From Chryseobacterium sp. MYb7 (GTDB taxonomy: Bacteria; Bacteroidota; Bacteroidia; Flavobacteriales; Weeksellaceae), in contig NZ_PCOU01000005.1 of NCBI RefSeq assembly GCF_002979455.1, positions 1 through 64,000 on the forward strand: a DNA stretch of 64,000 bases, given 5' to 3'. How positions within the stretch are numbered: position 1 is the stretch's first letter; every line of letters starts with the position of its first letter. A model generated the notes under the pieces. The model was not told where the DNA came from and did not search any database. It worked only from the letters and a program-made list of their open reading frames with translations. The position numbers and the translations under genes were made by a program. This document shows, one piece after another, positions 27,626 through 35,871 of the stretch.

Positions 27626-28531
27626 TTACTCTTCTTTTTTTTTTATAATTAGAATTAATTGGTCTACAAATGGACGGGTATAAGTTCCGTTTTCATCATA
27701 ATCAGGATCTAAAATAGTAATCTCTATTCCAAAACACAATGGATTCTCAAATAAAGGTTCCAGCATTTCCCTGAGATCGTCATAGTCAATTCCGTCTTCC
27801 ATTCTGCTGTCTACGGCAGGCATAATCTCATCTTTCAGAATATCTACATCAAAATGAATGAAAAATCCGTCCAAACTTTTATCATCCACCATTCTCAGAA
27901 AGTCATCAGCTGTTTTTCTGAAACCATTTTCTCTGAGGCGGTAAAGGTCAAAATAATGAATATCGGAATTGATGATTTGAGCAATATATTCTTTGTCACC
28001 TGTTTCCGCATTTCCACAGCAAAAAATATTTTCTTCAGACAGGTAAGGCTTTAAACCATTAATATCAGTTAATTTTTCATGTCCTGTTCCAGTAATGATG
28101 GAGAGATCCATTCCTGCTGTACCACCGGTTTCAGAAAGTTCTGGTGGAATAAAATCTGTATGGCCATCCAGATAAAAAAGTCCGAAATTGCCCAATTTTT
28201 TCAGAGCAATTGCATTTCCTATGAGAATGCTGCAGTCACCTCCGAGAATAATATTGAATGCCCCTTTTTCGTAATTGTGAAGGATATAATCAGCCTGTTT
28301 TTTAGCATATTCAATAATCTGGTTGGCATTTCTGACGTTTGATTCCTTGTCAAAATCCATAGAATATACCGGAGCGTCTAGCCTGAAAACGTTTTTAGGA
28401 TCAATTCTGCTATGAAAATCAAATTTTCTGAGCCAATCCGGAAGTTTTCGAACCCCGGGTTCTGTCTCATGTACTTTCTTTGTAAGCCCCAAATTGAGAG
28501 GAAACTCAAATATATTGATGCTCCTTTTCAT
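27626..28531 (-). CDS. Arginase/agmatinase/formiminoglutamase-family hydrolase
   Basis: 301 residues of the ureohydrolase fold. Mn-binding segments appear in order: GGDCS (residues 98-102), DGHTDF (122-127) and FDVDIL (228-231). The first ligand, a His in arginases and agmatinases, is Cys100 here, the other ligands D122, H124, D126, D228 and D230 are kept. Substrate is uncertain: arginine or agmatine hydrolysis are the main options. An arginine link would be relevant to the cyanophycin genes 11 kb away, but that is speculation. First gene of the minus-strand run 28531-25123. Confidence 0.8.
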   Translation of the reverse strand: MKRSINIFEFPLNLGLTKKVHETEPGVRKLPDWLRKFDFHSRIDPKNVFRLDAPVYSMDFDKESNVRNANQIIEYAKKQADYILHNYEKGAFNIILGGDCSILIGNAIALKKLGNFGLFYLDGHTDFIPPELSETGGTAGMDLSIITGTGHEKLTDINGLKPYLSEENIFCCGNAETGDKEYIAQIINSDIHYFDLYRLRENGFRKTADDFLRMVDDKSLDGFFIHFDVDILKDEIMPAVDSRMEDGIDYDDLREMLEPLFENPLCFGIEITILDPDYDENGTYTRPFVDQLILIIKKKEE

Positions 28532-28875
28532 AGATGAATTTTCACAAAGATACGGAATTATCCGTTTGTAAATGGATAGCTTTACACCTGGATTTTATTC
28601 CTGTGATATTTTATAAAAAAGGATAGAGTTTGTTCAATAATATAAAATTTTTGAGTATTTCAGACTGTATTTTATTTACTGTTATTTCTTTTGAAACAAG
28701 CAGTATTTATCAATATTCCGAAAATATATTTCACTTATAAATCTTAATTTTTGATCATAACCCACTTGCTTTCATGTAAATAAAATTAATTTTTATTTCA
28801 CATAATTGTGTTTTTTTATAAATTTGATAATAATAATTCTTCTGTTATTATTAAACATCATCAAAAGCTATTACT
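28532..28875. other. Divergent intergenic region
   Basis: 344 bp of AT-rich sequence between the arginase-family gene (minus) and the O-methyltransferase gene (plus). A TAAATTTG (28819-28826) could be the -7 element for the methyltransferase, but no TTG stands at the right distance upstream. No hairpin or gene was found. Confidence 0.5.
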
Positions 28876-29901
28876 ATGAAAAAACAACCCGTGAAACCGG
28901 AATTTACTTTCAAAATGTTTGAAGTATTAAGCCGGATGTGGCTTGTAGGCTGTGTAAAAACGGCTGCGGAACTTAATATTGCTGATCAATTGGCATACGG
29001 ACCCAAAACAATTTCAGCATTGGCAGCAGAGACACACTCCAACGAAAAAGAATTATACAGAATAATGAGAGCTTTGAGTAGTGAAGGTATTTTTGAAGAA
29101 CTTGAGAATAGAACATTTGCTTTAAATGATTTCGGAGCTGCCTTACAAACCAGTGTTCCCGGAACCGTAAAAGATTTTGTCATAGCCAATGTAGGAGAAC
29201 ATTTTCCAGGTTTTGCAGATCTTATTTATTCTGTGCAGAAAGGCAAAGTTCCATTTGACCACGTACATGGGATGAATCTTTGGGAATATTACAAAAAACA
29301 TCCGGAATTAGGAGCCAACTTCGGGAGGGGAATGACGGGATTATCCGGAATGTCTTTGCAAGGAATTGCTGCAAACTATGATTTTACTCCTTATAAAACC
29401 ATAGTGGATGTAGGCGGAGGTAATGGTGCTATGATGTACACCATGCTGAATTCATCCCCGGAAAGTTCCGGAATTATCTTTGATGAAGCCCATGTTACAG
29501 AAAAAACACTTCAGCTCATTCCGGAAAATTTAAAAGATCGTTGTAAAGTAGCCACAGGAAGTTTCTTCGAAAAAGTGCCTGAAGGAGCAGATCTGTATAC
29601 CATGAAATGGATTATCCATGACTGGAATGATGATGAGTGTGTACACATTTTGAAAAACTGCTATAACGCAATGTCAAAAGGAGCAAAGCTATTGATCATG
29701 GATGCTGTAATTCCTGATGAAAGCAGAAATAAACCTCATATTTCCAAGTTGTTTGATATTGTAATGATGGCCTGCATTACGGGAAGAGAAAGAACATTAA
29801 ATGAATTTAAAGAACTTCTGGATAGAGCCGGACTGAGGTTTAACAGAGTTGTTCATATCGGGACAGAGGTTCAAAGTATTGTAGAATGTGAAAAAGTATA
29901 A
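28876..29901 (+). CDS. SAM-dependent O-methyltransferase, acetylserotonin-type
   Basis: 341 residues. An N-terminal dimerisation and winged-helix region (CVKTAAELNIADQLAYGPKTISALAAETHSNEKELYRIMRALSSEGIFEE) is followed by a class I methyltransferase fold with SAM motif I VDVGGGNGAMMYTM (about residues 178-191) and the catalytic-base region MKWIIHDWNDDECVHILKNCYNAM. This two-domain type methylates small hydroxylated metabolites in secondary metabolism. Substrate unknown. It is a single-gene unit followed by a terminator, with divergent neighbours. Confidence 0.88.
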   Translation: MKKQPVKPEFTFKMFEVLSRMWLVGCVKTAAELNIADQLAYGPKTISALAAETHSNEKELYRIMRALSSEGIFEELENRTFALNDFGAALQTSVPGTVKDFVIANVGEHFPGFADLIYSVQKGKVPFDHVHGMNLWEYYKKHPELGANFGRGMTGLSGMSLQGIAANYDFTPYKTIVDVGGGNGAMMYTMLNSSPESSGIIFDEAHVTEKTLQLIPENLKDRCKVATGSFFEKVPEGADLYTMKWIIHDWNDDECVHILKNCYNAMSKGAKLLIMDAVIPDESRNKPHISKLFDIVMMACITGRERTLNEFKELLDRAGLRFNRVVHIGTEVQSIVECEKV

Positions 29902-29979
29902 ATTCCAATTTTAAATTACATGATTAAGTGAAAGGTATTCAATAATTGTATTGAGTGCCTTTTTAATGGTTTATAACCT

Positions 29980-30008
29980 AAAAAAGCGCTCCATTGCGGA
30001 ACGCTTTT
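29980..30008. terminator. Bidirectional terminator
   Basis: Hairpin AAAAGCGCTCC / GGAACGCTTTT with a 5-nt loop, between the convergent methyltransferase and XRE genes; A and T runs on both sides allow both directions. Confidence 0.8.
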
Positions 30009-30049
30009 ATATTTTATTGTAACATACTTCGGTGTGGAAGTATCTCAGC

Positions 30050-30421
30050 TTATTTTTTCAGCCTGTTGATTTCTTCTTTTAACAAACCAATATATTCCTG
30101 CATTGTTTTTATAATTTCTATGCTTAATTCGTTACTGATATTTGTTGTAGCAATATTATTACCTACATTGACTCCTGTATTGTCAGTAAAAACCGGATTC
30201 TCGATGATGAATTTTGCTTCTTCCTCTTCATAAATTTCCTCCACAGGAACCTCTAGAAATTTAGCAAGCTTTTGCCATTCTGTCTGTGTTATAGATACCC
30301 CGCCACTTTCTTTTCTGCTATAATTGGAGACGTCAGTGGGGATTACATCAGCCAATTCTTGCTGGGTATATCCTTTCGTTTTTCTTACTGTACGTAGTTT
30401 TTCTTTTTGCATATCAGACAT
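30050..30421 (-). CDS. XRE-family helix-turn-helix regulator
   Basis: 123 residues from the Met at 30421 (MSDMQKEKLRTVRKTKGYTQQELADVIPTDVSNYSRKE); the frame continues upstream but begins with unlikely low-complexity residues. The N-terminal 60 residues form a Cro/C1-type HTH, the C-terminal 40 a helix that could multimerise (IIKTMQEYIGLLKEEINRLKK). Such short regulators often control adjacent divergent genes; here the divergent neighbour is the short SSB gene, with a tandem 10-bp repeat between them. Confidence 0.82.
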   Translation of the reverse strand: MSDMQKEKLRTVRKTKGYTQQELADVIPTDVSNYSRKESGGVSITQTEWQKLAKFLEVPVEEIYEEEEAKFIIENPVFTDNTGVNVGNNIATTNISNELSIEIIKTMQEYIGLLKEEINRLKK

Positions 30422-30761
30422 TTTTACAAATTTGCAAAAAAAAATTAAATTAAATAGAAAAAAATCCCTTGTGATAGATCTATTTTTCAATGTTTTTAAG
30501 AGTGAAAAATATTTTGATATTAGGCTTTTTTTTGTTTAGTTCTTTAATTTTAAGATAAGAATTATCAGCTTTTAATTCTTACAAATAGTGTTTTTTGTTG
30601 TATTCTCTTTATTTCATTATCCGACAACAAACGATTACAAACGATTTTAAATAGTTTATAACCGACTGTGATTGGGTAACATCGCAACCTTTGCAACAGA
30701 GATTTGAGAAAAACAGTGAACGTCTCTTATCTGAATTATTAATCTTTAAAATCTAAAAGTT
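30422..30761. promoter_or_regulatory. Divergent regulatory region with a tandem 10-bp repeat
   Basis: AT-rich spacer between the XRE gene and ssb. It contains an exact tandem duplication ACAAACGATT at 30627-30636 and 30637-30646, one DNA helical turn apart, the kind of layout used as a binding site for two protein copies on the same face. It is a candidate XRE operator; no promoter element of the TAnnTTTG type was securely placed. Confidence 0.4.
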
Positions 30762-31094
30762 ATGTCACTAAGAAACAAAGTAACATTAATTGGTTACACA
30801 GGTAAAGAAGTTGAAATGGTAAATTTCGATAATGGAAATGTAAAAGCAAGCGTATCTTTGGCTACAAGCGATCATTATACGAATGCCAAAGGAGAAAAAG
30901 TAGAAGAAACGCAATGGCACAATCTTATTGCTTTCGGGAAAACAGCAGAAATTTTTGAAAAATATGTTCCCAAAGGAAAAGAAATTGCTATCGAAGGAAA
31001 GCTTACGTACAGATCTTATGATGATAAGGATGGGGTAAAGCGGTACATCACGGAAATTCGAGTTGATGAAATCCTGTTGTTAGGAGGAAAATAA
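30762..31094 (+). CDS. ssb: Single-stranded DNA-binding protein (short form)
   Basis: 110 residues. OB-fold signature MSLRNKVTLIGYTGKEVEMVNFDNGNVKASVSLATSDHY, then QWHNLIAFGKTAEIFEKYVPKGKEIAIEGKLTYRSYDDKDGVKRYITEIRVDEILLL. The usual glycine-rich linker and acidic C-terminal tail that recruits partner proteins are missing; this shortness marks it as an accessory SSB and not the housekeeping one. The following gene overlaps its stop codon (31094), so the two are coupled. Confidence 0.88.
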   Translation: MSLRNKVTLIGYTGKEVEMVNFDNGNVKASVSLATSDHYTNAKGEKVEETQWHNLIAFGKTAEIFEKYVPKGKEIAIEGKLTYRSYDDKDGVKRYITEIRVDEILLLGGK

Positions 31095-31564
31095 TGGTAA
31101 AAACACAAATGATGAAAGTAAAAATTTTTAAAATTAGGCTTCCTGAGGAATTTCTCTACAAAGACCAGAAAATGCTGGATGATTTTCTGGAAGACAATGA
31201 GATTATAAAAGCAGAAACAGCTTTTGTGAGTGAAGAAAAATATTGGTCAGTAATATTGTATTTTGAAGATTTAAAACTGTCAAAAAATACAGTAAAAGAA
31301 CCAAAGGCAGCTAAATATTCGGCAGAAAATGATCTTTTGAACACAGATGAAGAAAAGATTCTGGATGCATTGAAGCTATGGAGATCAGAAAAAGCTCGGG
31401 AACACAATCTTCCCACTTATTTCATAGCCAGTAATAAGGAATTGATTTCTGTAGTTAAATATAAACCTGCTAAGAAAGAAGAGCTTCTTGAGATCAAAGG
31501 ATTCGGAAAGCATAAAATTGAAAATTATGGTGAAGAGATCCTTGAGATTCTTGAAAGTATATAA
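31094..31564 (+). CDS. HRDC-domain protein coupled to the short SSB
   Basis: 156 residues. The first part is a mixed region (PEEFLYKDQKMLDDFLEDNEIIKAETAFVSEEKYWSVILYF); the last about 70 residues (EEKILDALKLWRSEKAREHNLPTYFIASNKELISVVKYKPAKKEELLEIKGFGKHKIENYGEEILEIL) are an HRDC domain, an accessory fold that binds DNA in RecQ helicases and RNase D. There is no helicase domain. Its ATG overlaps the ssb stop codon, pointing to joint translation and a DNA-repair context. A diverged copy of its last 58 codons lies at 33136-33330. Confidence 0.8.
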   Translation: MVKTQMMKVKIFKIRLPEEFLYKDQKMLDDFLEDNEIIKAETAFVSEEKYWSVILYFEDLKLSKNTVKEPKAAKYSAENDLLNTDEEKILDALKLWRSEKAREHNLPTYFIASNKELISVVKYKPAKKEELLEIKGFGKHKIENYGEEILEILESI

Positions 31565-31588
31565 TCTTTTGGGAATATTGAAAAATAC

Positions 31589-31627
31589 TCTAATTATACA
31601 GGGCAAAGAGTGCCCTGTATAATTAGA
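31589..31627 (-). terminator. Perfect 17-bp hairpin between HRDC gene and the surface-protein gene
   Basis: Arms TCTAATTATACAGGGCA and TGCCCTGTATAATTAGA with a 5-nt loop. A run of five T follows on the minus strand. It could end the minus-strand surface-protein gene 180 nt upstream. The length and perfection are unusual for a plain terminator. Confidence 0.6.
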
Positions 31628-31805
31628 ATTAAAAAAATTAAATAAATATATATGTTCTTAATATTCTGTATTTATTTACAAGTGACAAAAATATAAACTG
31701 TCTATTGTTCTATAAAAAAATGAAAATTTGTTTTTTAAATATTTTAATCGTTTAAAGATTATTGGGAACAGCAGAAAGTTAAAAATATTTTTTTGGTAAT
31801 AATTA

Positions 31806-32621
31806 TTATGGCTGAGTGTAGTTAATAACTACAGAATTAACCATTGTTCTGTCATAGTTAATACTTTCAACATTCAGAGTATTAACAGTAGGATCGATAA
31901 ATCTTGTTAAAAATATAATTTTTTGCCCCGCTGTTAAATTAAGAGTTCCTGATGAAAATAAGGTAAAAGGAGTAGAAGCATCTGCTGTCACGTAAGGTTG
32001 TGATAGAAATGCAAAAGAGGAATTCCCCGCATAAACAAAGGCACCGGTATAAGGCTTTGATACACCTACTCTTGGAGTACCTGTCATAGCACCTTTTGCT
32101 ACAAAATTGATATTAAATGTGTAAAATCCACTTTTTAATATTGTTAATTCACCAGTAGAAGCATTATAGCTCGCATAACTCGAAGTTTGTCTTATATCAT
32201 CATATTTAATGGTTCTTATACTAGAACCTAAATCAGCACCTAAGTAAGTGGTATCATTTCCGGAACTTTTAAACCCTATGATATTTGCCACCGTTGAAAC
32301 TCCAGGAATAGGAGTGTTTTCATCTAATAATTTTTGCCATTGCCCAGATGCTGTACTAAATTTATAAATATTATCAGCAGTTACATTATTGGGAGAAATT
32401 CCTGCATTGGAGGTGTTATAAACTAATAAGGCATTAGCAGGATTTGGAATTGTTGTAAGATCTGTTTTTCCGGTGAGCGCTACTCTGGGGATAAGAAGAC
32501 CTTTGTTAGTGGACTTAATGTCTAATGCGGAAGAAGAATCAGGAGCAGATGTATTAATTCCCACTTGGGAAAATGCTAAAGCAGATACCAATAGAATTGG
32601 TAAAAAAAAGATTTTTTTCAT
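31806..32621 (-). CDS. Secreted C1q/TNF-like jelly-roll protein
   Basis: 271 residues starting at the signal peptide MKKIFFLPILLVSALAFSQ; the frame continues upstream over non-signal-like codons. Next comes a linker with the phrase VGINTSAPDSSSALDIKSTNKGLLIPRVALTG that is common in flavobacterial surface proteins, and a C-terminal beta-rich domain of about 130 residues that looks like a C1q/TNF jelly roll (GFYTFNINFVAKG...NVESINYDRTMVNSVVI). Export by T9SS is not indicated because no sorting tail is present. A truncated second copy of its 5' end lies just upstream at 32720-32805. Confidence 0.78.
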   Translation of the reverse strand: MKKIFFLPILLVSALAFSQVGINTSAPDSSSALDIKSTNKGLLIPRVALTGKTDLTTIPNPANALLVYNTSNAGISPNNVTADNIYKFSTASGQWQKLLDENTPIPGVSTVANIIGFKSSGNDTTYLGADLGSSIRTIKYDDIRQTSSYASYNASTGELTILKSGFYTFNINFVAKGAMTGTPRVGVSKPYTGAFVYAGNSSFAFLSQPYVTADASTPFTLFSSGTLNLTAGQKIIFLTRFIDPTVNTLNVESINYDRTMVNSVVINYTQP

Positions 32622-32719
32622 TTTAATGTGTTTTTTAAGTTTTATATGGAGTTGTCGTAATTGTTTGTAAAACAAACTTTAAGAAAAATAAATTGTTATA
32701 AAAGGATCAGCAATAAATT

Positions 32720-32805
32720 GTATTAATTCCTACTTAGGAAAATACTAATGCAGATACCAATAGAATTGGTAAAAAAAAGATTTTTTTCATTTTAATGTGT
32801 TTTTT
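32720..32805 (-). pseudogene. Relic of a second surface-protein gene (5' end)
   Basis: 86 bp very similar to 32551-32636, which is the 5' end and leader of the C1q-like gene. The relic encodes MKKIFFLPILLVSALVFS and then TAA where the intact gene has a Gln codon, so it is cut off right at the signal-peptide end. Nothing else of the second gene remains downstream. Confidence 0.8.
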
Positions 32806-33135
32806 CGATCTTAATTTTGAACTGCAATAGTAGCTATAATAATGATACTTAGGTGAAAAAAAGATACTACTTAGGTGTTATTTGATTGTATTTTGGTATT
32901 ACTTAGATATTACATAGGTATTACACGATTTATTAATTGTTTGTATTTCAGTTGATTAAAATGTGTTTATCCAAATCCGATATTTTATTACTGATTTTTA
33001 GTTTTTCCACAAATATTTATCTATTAACTTAAATCTTAATAAAGGCATATTCTTATCTTAAGTTATAAGAAAGAATATAAAATTTTGAAAACAATAAATT
33101 GATCCACAGTTGTATTTTAATAAGAATCAAAATGT

Positions 33136-33330
33136 GCATTGAAACTCTTGTAGATCAGAAAAAGCTCTGGAACACAATCTTCTCTCTTATTTCATCACAA
33201 GTAACAAAGAATTGATTTCTGTAGCTAAATATAAACCTGCTAAGAAAGAAGAATTGCTCGAGATCAAAGGATTTGGAAAGCATAAAATTGAAAATTATGG
33301 TGAAGAGATCCTTGAGATTTGAAAGTATTT
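33136..33330 (+). pseudogene. Diverged fragment of the HRDC gene
   Basis: About 195 bp aligned without large gaps to 31367-31561, the end of the HRDC gene, with roughly nine of ten bases conserved. After an early stop codon the frame stays open for 58 codons (RSEKALEHNLLSYFITSNKE...KIENYGEEILEI) and then ends at TGA. Most differences are silent or conservative, so the copy evolved as a coding sequence before it was truncated. No start codon is available. Confidence 0.75.
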
Positions 33331-33420
33331 GATTTTTGAAATAATTGATAACCCAACAACAAAGCTGGAGAAGATTGTTTCTTCATCTTTTTATACTGTG
33401 TAAAATTCCTTTCAATTCCG

Positions 33421-33428
33421 TACTTTTG
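33421..33428 (+). promoter_or_regulatory. -7 element of the hisS promoter
   Basis: TACTTTTG, matching TAnnTTTG, 25 nt before the hisS start codon. No clear TTG stands 17-23 nt upstream, so only half the promoter is recognisable. Confidence 0.5.
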
Positions 33429-33453
33429 CATTTATCAAAATGATATACAACAA

Positions 33454-34806
33454 ATGAAGCCAAGTTTAGCAAAAGGGACGAGAGATTTTACGGCACAGGA
33501 AGTTTCCAGAAGAAAATATATTATCAATATTTTACAGAATAATTTTGAATTATTCGGGTTTCAGCCATTGGAAACACCAAGTTTTGAAAATCTTTCTACG
33601 TTGACAGGAAAATACGGAGAAGAAGGTGACAGACTGATCTTTAAGATTTTAAATTCAGGTGATTATACTTCAGAGGTTAATCAGGAAGACTGGGATCATA
33701 AAAACCATCAGAAATTGACTTCTCAAATTTCAGAGAAAGCTCTTCGCTATGACCTTACCGTACCTTTTGCAAGATTTGTAGCCATGAATCATGGAAAATT
33801 AACATTTCCTTTCAAACGCTCCCAGATTCAACCGGTATGGAGAGCAGACAGACCCCAGAAGGGAAGATATAGAGAGTTTTATCAGTGTGATGCAGATGTG
33901 GTAGGAAGTGAGAGTTTGCTACAGGAAGTGGAGCTGGTTCAATTGTATCTGAAGTCTTTTGCAGATCTGAAAGTTCCGGTAACGATTCATATGAACAACA
34001 GAAAGATTCTTTCCGGATTGGCAGAATACGCAGGAATCACAGAGAAACTGATTGATTTCACAGTAGCATTGGATAAGCTGGATAAGATTGGAAAAGATGG
34101 AGTTGTAAAAGAATTGCTGGAAAGAGAAATTTCTCAGGAATCTATTGATAAGCTGGATTTCTTATTTACTCAGTCAGACGATGCACTGGAAAATCTTCTT
34201 CAGCTGAAAGAAAAATTTGCAGGAAACGAAATTGGCCTGAAAGGAGTAGAAGAACTGGAATATGTTCTTACACAATCTTTGAACCTTGGTGTGGATATGC
34301 AAAATCTTGTATTCAATATTACTTTAGCAAGAGGTCTGGATTATTATACAGGAGCCATCTTCGAAGTGAAGGCAGATGAGGTTGCTATGGGATCCATTGG
34401 AGGAGGAGGTAGATATGATAACCTGACGGAAGTTTTTGGAGTGAAAAATATTCCGGGAATAGGAATTTCATTCGGATTAGACAGAATCTATCTTGTTATG
34501 GAAGAATTGAATCTTTTCCCTGAAGAAGCTTCTTCTAAGATAGAATATCTGTTTGCTAATTCTGGAGGTGAAGAAACAACAGAAGCTTTGAAACTGATTA
34601 TGCAGCTGAGAGCAAAAGGAATTTCAGCAGAATTATATCCTGAAAATGCAAAAATTAATAAGCAGTTTACTTACGCAGAAAAGAAAGGAATAAAAAATGT
34701 AGTTTTCCTGGGTGAAGAAGAACTTAAAAATAATACGGTTACTTTTAAAGATATTGAAGCAGGAGAAAAGAAAACTGTTTCTTTAGAAGAGTTTTTAGGG
34801 CGATAG
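33454..34806 (+). CDS. hisS: Histidine-tRNA ligase
   Basis: Class II aminoacyl-tRNA synthetase of 450 residues that charges tRNA-His. Motif 1 region ([16 protein letters not shown]...[12 protein letters not shown]), motif 2 ([28 protein letters not shown]), the histidine-specific [14 protein letters not shown] and motif 3 ([13 protein letters not shown]), and the C-terminal anticodon-binding domain ([33 protein letters not shown]). Length normal for the bacterial enzyme of Bacteroidetes. Single-gene unit closed by a terminator. Confidence 0.96.
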   Translation: MKPSLAKGTRDFTAQEVSRRKYIINILQNNFELFGFQPLETPSFENLSTLTGKYGEEGDRLIFKILNSGDYTSEVNQEDWDHKNHQKLTSQISEKALRYDLTVPFARFVAMNHGKLTFPFKRSQIQPVWRADRPQKGRYREFYQCDADVVGSESLLQEVELVQLYLKSFADLKVPVTIHMNNRKILSGLAEYAGITEKLIDFTVALDKLDKIGKDGVVKELLEREISQESIDKLDFLFTQSDDALENLLQLKEKFAGNEIGLKGVEELEYVLTQSLNLGVDMQNLVFNITLARGLDYYTGAIFEVKADEVAMGSIGGGGRYDNLTEVFGVKNIPGIGISFGLDRIYLVMEELNLFPEEASSKIEYLFANSGGEETTEALKLIMQLRAKGISAELYPENAKINKQFTYAEKKGIKNVVFLGEEELKNNTVTFKDIEAGEKKTVSLEEFLGR

Positions 34807-34828
34807 TAGTATACACATATTAAAAAAT

Positions 34829-34863
34829 AAATCAACCACAAAAGCAATTTTTGTGGTTGATTT
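34829..34863 (+). terminator. Terminator of hisS
   Basis: 15-bp hairpin AAATCAACCACAAAA / TTTTGTGGTTGATTT with a 5-nt loop; 23 nt after the hisS stop. Confidence 0.85.
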
Positions 34864-34997
34864 GTTTGATGGATGCTAAGATTTGAATATTTTTGATCTC
34901 TACAATCGGTTCAGAATTTGTAATTTGGAGTCGATGTTATAAAAGCAGGGTAAAATGTTGCCTTGTATTCATAAAAACTTTTAAACATAAAAACCAG

Positions 34998-35861
34998 ATG
35001 AATACCAGATGTGCATTGTGCGGTACACCGCTGACGGCTACAGATATGTCCGTAGGTAAAAATAAATTGGCTGACGGTGGCTATTTATGTGCAGGATGTT
35101 TTACTAAAGCCATTCATATTAATAGAGACCTCATCAATAATCTTGATCAGTTTTATTTTGCAGAAATTACAGGAATGATGCTGAAAAGTAAAATTGATGC
35201 CAGCCGGAATCCTGGAGGAACTCAGTTTTCAGGAAAAAGTCAGTACGAATATGATGCACCCACCAGACTGGATGAAATAAAAGATCAGATTGTTGCACTT
35301 AATGCAAGACTGAGCGTTTTGGCGAATGAAGAAGTAAATGAGTTGGCGAATTTACTGGATAAAGACGAAAGACTTTTGGCCATCGCAGAAGGAATAGATC
35401 TCCAAAGTAACAGAGAAGGAATTATATTTTCAACCCAGAGAAGAATTGTATTTATTGATAAAAAATTTCTAGGTGGTGTTGTAAAAAACGAATTCCTTAC
35501 TCACGACATCTCTTCCATTGAACATATTGAAAACCTTTTGTACTCTATATTGAAACTCAATACTTATAGAGGTTCGGCACAGTTCAAGGTACATAATAAA
35601 AATGATGGAAAAGCATTTTCCAATGTTCAAAATAGAAGCAGATCCTATAATGAAAACGAATTCACACAAAATTCAAGTCCATTCCAGGCATTTGCTCAAA
35701 CGATTCCTGATTTGGTAGAGGAAAATGTATATTCTACTGATAAAGCTGATTCCGCTGCTATTTTTGAACAGTTGGAAAAATTAGGAAGGTTGAGAGAAAG
35801 CGGAATTTTGACAGATCAAGAGTTTGCAGAACAAAAGAAAAAGCTGCTAGATAAATTATAA
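34998..35861 (+). CDS. Zinc-ribbon, PH-like and SHOCT-domain protein (paralog 1)
   Basis: 287 residues from the Met at 34998 (MNTRCALCGTPLTATDM); upstream codons are not protein-like. Order of parts: a four-cysteine zinc ribbon of the DUF4428 look (CALCG...LCAGC), a linker, a bacterial PH-like domain (ERLLAIAEGIDLQSNREGIIFSTQRRIVFIDKKFLGGVVKNEFLTHDISSIE), and a C-terminal SHOCT segment (IFEQLEKLGRLRESGILTDQEFAEQKKKLL). Function unknown; PH-SHOCT proteins are thought to act near membranes or in oligomers. First member of a three-gene family, followed after 10 nt by paralog 2. Confidence 0.8.
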   Translation: MNTRCALCGTPLTATDMSVGKNKLADGGYLCAGCFTKAIHINRDLINNLDQFYFAEITGMMLKSKIDASRNPGGTQFSGKSQYEYDAPTRLDEIKDQIVALNARLSVLANEEVNELANLLDKDERLLAIAEGIDLQSNREGIIFSTQRRIVFIDKKFLGGVVKNEFLTHDISSIEHIENLLYSILKLNTYRGSAQFKVHNKNDGKAFSNVQNRSRSYNENEFTQNSSPFQAFAQTIPDLVEENVYSTDKADSAAIFEQLEKLGRLRESGILTDQEFAEQKKKLLDKL

Positions 35862-35871
35862 AAGAAAAGAA

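Noticed and set aside
31806-32621. Phage tail-fibre interpretation of the C1q-like protein
   Set aside because: Its signal peptide and the lack of any phage gene nearby favour a secreted surface protein.
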